In this document: one piece after another, positions 5,320-11,221 of the stretch
Numbering within the stretch: the first letter of the stretch is position 1
How the letters are laid out: each line of letters opens with the position of its first letter
Assembly: GCA_026770615.1 (NCBI GenBank)
Contig: MU631451.1
Location: 69,812-81,032, forward strand
Reading direction: 5' to 3'
Length of the DNA: 11,221 bases
DNA from: Pavlovales sp. CCMP2436
Lineage: Eukaryota; Haptophyta; Pavlovophyceae; Pavlovales
Position numbers and translations under genes: made by a program
The notes under the pieces: model-generated
Databases searched by the model: none
The model's input: only the letters and a program-made list of their open reading frames with translations
Told to the model about the DNA's origin: nothing

Positions 5320-7900
5320 CGTCGCCAGGGTATGAGCGCAGCCTGGATCGCGCGCACGTGATCACCATCCCCATCCATCCAATCAAAGTGATAGCAGAGC
5401 TGTGCGAAGCGGCAGCGTACGAGCTTGGACACGAGGCGTGTCACGTCTTGCAGCATCGAGGGCAGCGTGGATAGCAGTGCGACAAAAACGCGCCTGTTCA
5501 CGTTTATATCTCCGGGCGTCCGCGAGAAGTAGGTTGGGAAAGCGAATAACACCTACGTTTTTTTGTTATGATGAGCAAGAGACGATCCGCAGGCAACTTT
5601 GCGCCAAGAAGTGGATGAAGGTGGTGGAGGGGAATGGGGAGGAGGTCATTAAATTGAGCATCACTCGCGGACAACCGCGCGAGGGAGGGTGAAGGGGGTA
5701 AGGGTTGTGTGTGTGTGGGTGGTGGGGGGGGGAAGGGGATAAGGGGATAAGGGATAGGGGGAGGGGGGGGAAGCGAATGCTACCTCCACGACCAGCGGCA
5801 GGAGGGGGCAGTATGCGGGCGCACCGACGATCAGTACGACCACGAGCGCGAGTAGAGAGAGCTCACACCTACAGCAGGCAGTAGGAGGTAGGGGCAGGCA
5901 GCACACACACACGTACAATATCACACATAGAGGGGTCGCAGACAGCCAGCACACACAGCCAGACGAGATCACAGGCATCGTACCAATTAGGCAGCGCGCC
6001 AAATGTGTTCCACGGCAGCTGCTCGAGGCAGAAAACGTCGCCGCATGCCCAGCCGACCACCTGCGCGAGCGGCCGCGGCCAGAACGGGTGGATCACGCGC
6101 GCATGCGGCACGGAGACGACCGACGCTCCGTGGTGGTGCTTTTGGCGCAGGCAGAAGTCGACGTCCTCTCTGCCGCCGGTGCGTGGGTAGCAATCCACAA
6201 ATCAGACCTGGTTGTTGGGGGCATGGTGAGGTAATAATTAAGAGAAAGCATGATGAGAGGTGGGTGTACCACGCGCTGCTGGTGACGTGGGGTGCCATAC
6301 CTGGTTGTGTGCGGCTGCGTACGCACAAATTTGCCGTCACGCCCCACGGTAGCCTTGGCGTGCGCGCGGCGATGCCATAGAAGTAGGTAATGCCAGACGC
6401 AACCAGGGCGTGCTCTGCGAGGCTGGCGGGCGGTGGCAGCTCGGTGTTGCCTACGAAGATAGTGGCCTCGGGGTGCCGTGCGATCGCACTAAGGTAGGCG
6501 TCCATGAGGCCTTTGTCTGGAAGCACGTCGTCGTCAAGGAGTATTGCGTGATCCTCGACACTCTGCGCGAGGCCCGCGTTGCGTGCTTTGGTAGCGTGAG
6601 CGGTTGAGCGGGCAAGTGCGACAGCGGGCAAGCGTGAGTGAACATTTTTTTTTTTTTTTTTCATCACACGTACTGCTGTAGGGATGACTTACAGTGCTCG
6701 CGCCCGAATTCTGTGACATCACGTAGTACCGCACGATGTGATTGTATTCGTAACCAGCGAGATCCTTGATGGCTTGCAGGTTTGGCACGTCCGGTTTGTC
6801 GACTACGAGAAGTACGTAAAGCGAGGCCGCTCCCGATAGCGCGCAGATGGCGGAGAGCGCCCTTTTGTCGCAGCGGTAGGTCGGGACGATGAGGTCGATG
6901 CAAGGCACGCGCTGGGCGCGGATTCCTTGCTCCACCAGCCACCGCTCCACCGTCTCGATGCCCTGCGTGAGCAGCTTGTCGCGCCACACGACCGCCGACA
7001 CCTACGGGCAAGCATGAGCGGGCGAGCGTGAGCAGGCGAGCGGGCAAGCGGGTAAACGCGAGCAGGCAAGCGTGAACGGGCAAGCGTGAGTGGGCAAGCG
7101 TGAGTGGGCAAGCGTGCGTGAACAGGCGTGAGCGGGCAAGCATGACCGGGCCAGCGTATACTCGCTCACCTTCTCGTAGCGCGAAGCACTCGCTCCGACA
7201 CGGCGGTTCTCAAGCCGCGAGGTCTCACGGGTGGTGAATCGCGACGCGCCATAGCGGCGGTAGACTTCGTAGCACCAGGGGTCGCCGTGCTGGTTGGTGA
7301 GCTCGTTCGGGAAGAGATGCCCGCCGAAGATGTCGAGGTGCGACTTGTGCAGAACCGGGAACGTTGGGAAGTTCTCAAAAGTGCTGTCCCTGATCGCCAC
7401 ACACGCCACGCCAAAAGGCAGGCCGGTGTGCTCGGCCACTTGCGCGAAGCAGCCCTCGACGTCGTCCTGCCAACCGCCGTTCGGGAAGAGGTGCACGTCG
7501 TCGCCGAGGAGAACGAAGAAGTTGGCTCCGCCCTAGATCGCGGCGACTGCCAGCTGGTTCCAATCCAACAGATCTTGGCACTGAATACCGTCGACAGGTA
7601 GTGGAACGAGACAGAGAGCCCCCCGAAGAGCGCGTCGATGCGAGCGCAAGCCGTTCCGTCCGGGTCGTCATAAACCGGATCCTTTGTGTGTATGTGAGTT
7701 TGCGAGTTTGTGTGTGCGTGTGTGCCCCCCCCCCCCTACTCACTTTCATGTCGATGCCCATGAGCAAGCTGGTTTGGGAGCGCCGCTCGACTGGGATGCT
7801 CATGAGCAGCAACGCCGCCATCGACTCAAGCTCTGGCCAACACGTAGCGGCGTCCGAGCCGCGCGATGTGATGGGCAAGCGCACCGCCCACCTCAGCCCT
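5320..7900 (-). CDS. Membrane glycosyltransferase with two GT-A-like domains, seven exons, several frame breaks
   Basis: Minus-strand exons: from about 7900 to 7744, then 7681-7170, 7001-6693, 6586-6301, 6207-5984, 5868-5784, and 5552 to about 5330. The first two hold one domain: RWAVRLPITSRG, SQTSLLMGIDMK joined to DPVYDDPDG, FFVLLGDDVHLFPN, and GDPWCYEVYRRYGAS ... RYEK. Exons 3-5 form a family-2-type domain: IDLIVPTYRCDKRAL, HAILLDDDVLPDKG (DDD metal site), PWGVTANLCVR, TGGREDVDFCLR. Exons 6-7 give a membrane segment (LLALVVVLIVGAP) and FDWMDGDGDHVRAIQAAL. It would transfer a nucleotide-sugar unit to a glycan in the Golgi or at the membrane; the sugar is unknown. Odd points are a one-base loss near 7597 (exon length 512 where frames need 513), TAG at 7535-7533, and phase conflicts at the exon 3/4 and 4/5 joins. 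Single-base shifts also occur near 7894 and 5332. It may be a pseudogene, a poorly corrected sequence, or fused to the sulfotransferase. Confidence 0.78.
6608..6661. repeat. minisatellite fragment plus 17-base T run in a glycosyltransferase intron
   Basis: Units of the type gcgggcaagygygag at 6608-6640 match the larger array at 7006-7150 in the neighbouring intron. They are followed by T at 6645-6661. The unit family lies in two adjacent introns of the same gene and not in the exons between them. Confidence 0.7.
7006..7150. repeat. intronic minisatellite, about 14-base unit (gggcaagcgtgagc)
   Basis: About ten imperfect copies of gggcaagcgtgagc/gggcgagcgtgagc fill nearly the whole intron between exons 2 and 3 of the glycosyltransferase (7002-7169). 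In transcript sense the unit reads gctcacgcttgccc, and no splice site is needed inside it. Confidence 0.85.
7683..7736. repeat. (GT)n and 12-base C run inside a 62-base intron
   Basis: The intron 7743-7682 of the glycosyltransferase is almost wholly simple sequence: after the donor GTGAGT comes a 12-base G run (transcript sense), then CA-rich sequence, ending acacacaaag. Despite this the flanking exons join in frame (MGIDMK to DPVYDD). Confidence 0.75.
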
Positions 7901-8001
7901 TGCGCTCCAACGGCAGTTCGTGGATCGAGGACAGCGGGGGCAGGTGCGACAGCGATCGGCCGACAGTCCTCGCTCCACGAGCTGCCGTTGGGGCGCAAGG
8001 G
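7897..8001. repeat. 36-bp inverted repeat with 33-base spacer at the 5' part of the glycosyltransferase
   Basis: Arm 7897-7932 (cccttgcgctccaacggc...) and arm 7966-8001 are reverse complements with three mismatches. The left arm seems to be coding in minus sense (SSIHELPLERKG, leading into LRWAVRLP after a one-base shift). The right arm would then be an inverted duplicate of coding sequence. This blurs where the glycosyltransferase N-terminus lies. Confidence 0.8.
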
Positions 8002-8063
8002 ATATCTCCCAACGCTACAGCAGCGATGCCCTGCAGTGTAGGGCGTGGGTCGGGAAGCCCCGG

Positions 8064-8270
8064 CTAGGGGCAGCGCCGCTTGGGCGTGATATTTACGATA
8101 AAGCGCTTCAGCGGTGCCACGACCCATTTCAGCGGTGACGGCAGGATGGGGAGGAGCGCGAGAAAGATGGCATTTCCGAGGTGCGCCGCGACTCGCGGCG
8201 GTGTCTTGATGATGTCACTTGTGCCCGTCATGACGGAGGTAAAGAGCTTGTCGCGGCTGCTGTGAGGGCC
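8064..8270 (-). CDS. possible last exon of an unrecognised protein with a hydrophobic segment
   Basis: The minus strand reads DKLFTSVMTGTSDIIKTPPR, then a hydrophobic stretch (AIFLALLPILPSPLKWVVAP) and a basic end (KRFIVNITPKRRCP) before TAG at 8066-8064. The segment begins after an acceptor-like ccctcacagcag near 8261-8256. I recognise no family. It could be the 3' exon of a separate gene upstream of the glycosyltransferase, or a piece of that gene's N-terminus thrown out of frame. The antisense plus frame (from 8080) is less protein-like. No ATG is needed if it is an internal or last exon. Confidence 0.4.
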   Translation of the reverse strand, partial: GPHSSRDKLFTSVMTGTSDIIKTPPRVAAHLGNAIFLALLPILPSPLKWVVAPLKRFIVNITPKRRCP

Positions 8271-8429
8271 GAGCGTGCTGGAGTCAGAGCGTGCCACTCA
8301 ACGAAGCGTGGCTGCTGTGAGGGCCGAGCGTGCTGGAGTCAGAGCGTGCCACTCAACGAAGCGTGGCGGCTGTGAGGGCCGAGCGTGCTAGAGGTGAAGC
8401 GCTCAGTTGAAGCCACTCAGCGAAGCGTG
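8256..8429. repeat. 55-base tandem repeat, three copies
   Basis: Units at 8256-8310 and 8311-8365 are identical, and a third at 8366-8429 has drifted and carries a small insertion. Each unit contains, in minus sense, the acceptor-like CCCTCACAGCAG. The array begins exactly where the small minus-strand exon (8064 on) would start. Confidence 0.9.
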
Positions 8430-8690
8430 TTGAACGTGCGAACAGACGTTTAAATTTCCGTTGATGACATAACTAACTATTTCGGAACGCACGTTATTTT
8501 AATAACGAACGTGTAACGAACGTGTTGATTAAATATAAACTAACTAACCATCGTCATATTTTTTTTTTTAAATGACAGGAATCACTCTTATTTGGACGAT
8601 AGCAAGTCACAGGGTGCAATTAGTTGGCGTCGGACAGCGTGCGCCGTGCAACTGACTCTGGTACCGCGCAGGGAACAGTGCGAAGCAGCC
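8430..8690. other. AT-richer gene-free stretch with a short palindrome
   Basis: No convincing exon is visible. CGTTATT (8492-8498) pairs with AATAACG (8501-8507) across TT, and the related cgaacgtg repeats just after. A 9-base T run lies near 8562. The stretch separates the 55-base repeat from the GC-rich CCGGACTC repeat. Confidence 0.5.
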
Positions 8691-8705
8691 GAATGAGTGG
8701 AGCGC

Positions 8706-8881
8706 ACCCGGACTCCCCTCCCGGACTTCCGACTTCTGATCCATTCCCAGCGGAGTCTGCAGCATGCAAGCCCCTCATTGTCAGCGCCCGCCCCTCTCGG
8801 AATCCGGGCTCCAACTCCACCCGGACTGGACTCCCGGACTCTCCGGACTCCCCGGACTCCCTCCCGGACTCTCCCGGACTC
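8706..8881. repeat. degenerate CCGGACTC/CTCCGGACT repeat
   Basis: The motif ccggactc recurs at least eight times, densest at 8820-8881 with spacers of zero to four C or T bases. It lies just past the stop of the basic protein (minus sense) and so would be in its 3' UTR. Open frames through it (for example SGESGESGS in minus sense) are products of the repeat. Confidence 0.75.
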
Positions 8882-8890
8882 AAGCAGCCC

Positions 8891-9228
8891 TTAGCGCCCG
8901 CCCGCCGCGCGCGTGCGCACCGTGCGCGCGGGCTCTACCGCCACGACGCGCTCGCGCTTGCCCGGCGCAGCGTCAGCCTTGCGCGTTGGCTTGGCTGGGG
9001 GGGGGGGGGGGGGGAGGGGGCACCGTCAGAAGGGGAAAAAGCAGCGCCGCCAATCACTTCTTCCTTCCTTGAAAAATCGGTGAGGTTCTTGCCTGCTGCC
9101 TTGCTCGTCGGCTTGGCTGCTGCCTTGGTGGCTGGCTTGGCTACTGGCTTGGCTGCTGCTTTGTTGGCTGCTGGCTTGTTGGCTGCGCCGCGCGGAGGTT
9201 CGTTCTCCTCGTCGGGGGCAACCGCGGC
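8891..9228 (-). CDS. C-terminal tail of a Lys/Ala-rich, probably nuclear protein (two exons)
   Basis: Exon 9228-9058 (57 codons, phase 0 to 0) starts after AATACTAATCC...TTCCCAG. It reads AAVAPDEENEPPRGAA, then alternating Ala-Lys-Pro blocks (NKAAAKPVAKPATKAAAKPT), then GKNLTDFSRKEE up to a GTGATT donor. The last exon 8989-8891 (32 codons plus TAA) follows a poly-C tract and reads PTRKADAAPGKRERVVAVEP ... TRAAGGR; acceptor AG 8991-8990 keeps frame. The composition resembles linker-histone tails and basic tails of DNA-binding enzymes, so DNA or chromatin binding is inferred, not shown. Its upstream exons are unclear. The long plus-strand frame over this region is only the Leu/Ala/Gly antisense of the Lys/Ala repeat. 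Confidence 0.55.
8997..9014. repeat. 18-base poly-G (poly-C tract before the last exon of the basic protein)
   Basis: In transcript sense it is a C-only polypyrimidine tract within the intron 9057-8990, placed just upstream of the acceptor. Confidence 0.85.
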
Positions 9229-10058
9229 CTGGGAACATTTTTTTTTGGATTAGTATTGTATTATTGTAAGAATATGATGTATTATAATAAAATTTTATTA
9301 TTATATGAATATTATTTATAATGATAATAATATAATAATAATACTAATCTTGCGATAAGTATTATTATAAGAATTAGTCAGTGAGTGAACACCACCTGTT
9401 GTATATTAGTATTAAGTATTTATTTAAGAAATGTAGGGGAGTATGTGTTATAAAAAAAATTACTATCAGTGTGGTTAGTATTATACTATACTCATACTCA
9501 TATTGCGTTTGTATTGTTTTAGAATCTACTGTAGTCGGGCGCAAACGCGGCCTGGGTGTGATTAGTATTATTATGATGTTATTATTAGCGGCTCAGCATG
9601 GTTCAATAGGTGGTATTCACTCACGGACTTGGTCGATGTCAGACATTTGTCCTGGCAGCAGGGGTGGTAGAGGTGAGGTTGTTGATTAGTATTATTATGA
9701 TTTCACAAAAACTTACATTATTGTGATTAGTATTGTTTTGTAAACATCTAGTGGGCGCAGCCGCAGCACATACTCTGCTTTTGTATATTAAGCGGCTCAG
9801 CAGTTTTTAAGAGGTCTGTGTCTGAGAGCTTCATGCCAAATTCGCACCAGAGAAGGCGTTGGGCAGGGGTCGTAGCCGAGACTACAGACATACTCTGCTT
9901 TTGCAACCGGACAAGGGTATTATGGGGGGGCTTCTGCGGGTATTGATGCCTACAAAATACCACACAATAAAAACCTTTTGTAATTGCAAGAGCAGAGTAT
10001 TTAGCACCAAACCCCTACCCCCCAACCCAAAAAATCAAATAAAATAAATAAAACGCAC
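9229..10058 (-). other. AT-rich, intron-like region with repeated TACTAATC boxes and duplicated splice-site modules
   Basis: Four TACTAATC boxes occur in minus sense near 9254, 9566, 9689 and 9731. Three are followed within 13-45 bases by CAG and a short GC-rich segment: 9228 (exon above), 9551-9530 (GCCGCGTTTGCGCCCGAC) and 9651-9625 (27 bases, then GTGAGT). The box resembles the yeast branch-point UACUAAC. Other items are a perfect 18-base palindrome at 9284-9301, inverted 21-mers at 9381-9401 and 9604-9624 (two mismatches), a repeated acatactctgctttt at about 9769 and 9888, and a repeated agcggctcagca. The minus frame at 9963-9748 (LLWCEFGMKLSDTDLLK) may be coding, but I cannot place its splice sites. 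Confidence 0.5.
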
Positions 10059-10150
10059 CGCCAGAGAGATTCTGTCCATTCCAGCAGCCGCACGTACTGC
10101 CGCAAATGCTGTGCTGTCGTCATCTGGCGCGTGCAGCCCACCGGCGGCGC
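10059..10150 (-). CDS. candidate internal exon, unrecognised protein
   Basis: A 92-base segment lies between an acceptor (acaaacacgcAG, AG at 10152-10151) and a GTGCGT donor at 10058. Its frame reads APPVGCTRQMTTAQHLRQYV, then RLLEWTESLW. The sequence is GC-rich in an AT-rich, microsatellite-rich setting, as are the better-supported exons here. I recognise no domain. It may belong to the same minus-strand gene as the basic tail, but the links between exons are not resolved. Confidence 0.4.
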
Positions 10151-10152
10151 CT

Positions 10153-10265
10153 GCGTGTTTGTGTATGTATAGTGTGTGTGTGTGTGTGAGTGTGTGTGTG
10201 TGTGTTTGTTTGTGAGTGAAGAGTGTGTGTGTGTTTGTTTGTGAGTGAAGAGTGTGTGCGTGAGT
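10153..10265. repeat. (GT)n microsatellite with an internal tandem duplication
   Basis: A GT tract includes two direct copies of gtttgtttgtgagtgaagagtgtgtg. On the minus strand it sits just upstream of the candidate exon at 10150 and would be intronic. Confidence 0.85.
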
Positions 10266-10608
10266 GTATAGATAGCCGGTGCCGCCTGTGTATTTGTCGA
10301 CAACAAATAGGAACTAACTTGTGTAAGACTACTCATTCCTGTCCGGATGAACTAATTCGGACTCAGCGGCCAAAGCCGCGCAAAAGCTAAAGCCAACGGC
10401 AACGCTATCACTGTGTGTGTGTGTATAGACAGCCGTCAGAAGGCTCGGACTTGGGCATATGGACATACGAAAGATGGTCTATCTCAATAACTACCGCCCC
10501 CCTTCACCGCCCCTCCCCCCTCGCACCAATGCTACTACTTCTAGTTGCGAGGTATTCTGCAACTAATTGCAAATTAAACCCGATTTTTAATTCATTTGCA
10601 GCATCTCG

Positions 10609-10740
10609 CACAACTGCGGGCGCACAACTGCGGGCGTGCGCACAACTGCGGGCGCACAACTGCGGGCGTGCGCACAACTGCGGGCGTGCGCACAACTGCG
10701 GGCGCACAACTGCGGGCGTGCGCACAACTGCGGGCGTGCG
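10609..10740. repeat. tandem array of 14- and 18-base units in the order A B A B B A B B
   Basis: Unit A is cacaactgcgggcg and unit B is cacaactgcgggcgtgcg. The eight units tile 10609-10740 with no mismatch. In minus sense each unit carries a CCCGCAG acceptor-like string. Frames through it (for example SCAHARSCAPAVVR) are repeat products. Confidence 0.9.
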
Positions 10741-10801
10741 CAGAGCAGGTACCAATCTTACTATTATTAGCACTGTTATCACTACAACTATGAATATACG
10801 C

Positions 10802-10841
10802 ACGTGGCTCTTTGGGCGTGTTCGTCTTGCGCCTGTGTGTG
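10802..10841 (-). repeat. 40-bp direct repeat copy 1 (mini-exon-like copy of an exon end)
   Basis: It matches 11105-11144 at 36 of 40 positions. In minus sense it looks like a 29-base exon (10832-10804) between an acacacAG acceptor and a GTGCGT donor. It encodes RKTNTPKEP where the right-edge exon encodes RKTITPKQP. A decayed or alternative duplicated exon is likely. Confidence 0.75.
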
Positions 10842-10973
10842 GACATTATTTCTTGTATTACTACCATTGGAACTAGCCGTAGGTATAATCGTGGTTCTAA
10901 TCCTCATATAATGGTAGCAATACTACTATTATTATAATCACGATTACAATGACTATTAAATCGTAGTTATAAT

Positions 10974-11044
10974 CGCTGAGAACCACGATTATAATACCAG
11001 TATTCTTATATTTCTGACCGTAATTATAATCGTGGTTCTCGGCG
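10974..11044. repeat. 22-bp inverted repeat, one mismatch, with 27-base loop; related copy at 10884
   Basis: Arm 10974-10995 (cgctgagaaccacgattata...) pairs with arm 11023-11044, the inner 18 bp perfectly. A third partial copy, tataatcgtggttct, is at 10884-10898, and further tataatc/gattata fragments lie between. The cluster lies between the 40-bp direct repeats and could be a small foldback element or MITE. Confidence 0.75.
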
Positions 11045-11106
11045 TCAGCTCACTGAAAGTAACATAATTAAAATATTTCAAAAAGAGAGTAAAAAGAGAG
11101 GAGTAC

Positions 11107-11221
11107 GTGGCTGTTTGGGCGTGATCGTCTTGCGCCTGCGTGCGAGCACATCGTCGGCGTCGGAGTCCGACTCCTCCTCCGAACCCGGCTGGACCGCGTC
11201 GGCCTCACCCCGCTGGAGGGG
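11107..11221 (-). CDS. partial exon of an acidic/basic nuclear-type protein, runs off the right edge
   Basis: The minus strand from 11221 is open and reads RGEADAVQPGSEEESDSDAD, then DVLARRRKTITPKQP, ending at a GTACTC donor (11106). An acidic Ser/Asp cluster followed by a basic RRRK block is typical of disordered tails in nuclear proteins, with a possible CK2-type site and a localisation signal. That role is inferred from composition only. It may be the upstream part of the gene whose Lys/Ala-rich tail ends at 8891, as orientation and character agree, but the intervening splicing is not resolved. Confidence 0.5.

Noticed and set aside
5338..5363. A 23-base GT...AG intron joining the glycosyltransferase and sulfotransferase frames
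   Set aside because: It restores frame, but it is too short for a normal intron and would remove DHVRAIQ, which looks conserved; an indel is more likely.
7009..7150. CRISPR-like array
   Set aside because: The 14-base units are contiguous and degenerate with no unique spacers: an intronic minisatellite in a eukaryotic gene.
7384..8127. Single 250-codon minus-strand frame as one protein
   Set aside because: Only the piece ending at 7744 fits the glycosyltransferase; the rest crosses an intron and runs in the wrong frame over exon 2.
8624..9253. 209-codon plus-strand open frame ending in Leu/Ala/Gly-rich sequence
   Set aside because: Its 3' half is the antisense of the Lys/Ala/Pro repeat, which has proper splice sites on the minus strand; its middle is the CCGGACTC repeat.
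10001..10336. His/Thr-rich minus-strand frame as a histidine-rich protein
   Set aside because: The HTHTHT stretch is a (GT)n microsatellite; only the 92-base GC-rich core looks like an exon.

Overview
The window looks like nuclear DNA of a GC-rich unicellular alga. A haptophyte-like genome is my best guess, but I recognise no species marker. The reasons are spliced genes with GC-rich exons and GT...AG introns, long homopolymer and dinucleotide tracts inside introns, armadillo repeats of a style common in algae, and Golgi-type carbohydrate enzymes. There are no operons, tRNA, rRNA or CRISPR arrays that I can see.

Layout. (1) 1-929: an 87-base G run, then the start of an F-box gene on the minus strand. 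(2) 930-2266: an armadillo-BTB gene on the plus strand, head-to-head with the F-box gene. (3) 2267-2802: a gene-free stretch between convergent genes with a clean hairpin. (4) 2803-5319: a four-exon sulfotransferase on the minus strand, rebuilt from short exons whose reading frames join exactly. Its last intron holds a decayed mobile-element ORF in the opposite orientation, with a duplicated 3' tail and a large hairpin. (5) about 5330-7900: a seven-exon membrane glycosyltransferase with two GT-A-like domains on the minus strand, directly abutting the sulfotransferase. The two may be one fused enzyme. (6) 8064-8429: a small ORF with a hydrophobic stretch, preceded by a 55-base tandem repeat. 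(7) 8430-11221: AT-rich, repeat-laden DNA with several short minus-strand exons. The firmest pair encodes the C-terminal tail of a lysine/alanine-rich, probably nuclear protein. An acidic Ser/Asp exon touches the right edge.

How the parts could work together. The glycosyltransferase and sulfotransferase would build and sulfate a polysaccharide or glycoprotein glycan in the secretory pathway. The F-box and BTB proteins are both of the substrate-receptor type for cullin ubiquitin ligases and share a short divergent intergenic region. The exons beyond 8.8 kb suggest a chromatin or DNA-binding protein.

A caution applies to the whole window. Most genes carry one or more single-base frame breaks, and two ORFs carry an in-frame TAG. 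Several breaks sit at short homopolymers. Uncorrected sequencing error, real decay and unusual splicing cannot be told apart from this sequence alone.
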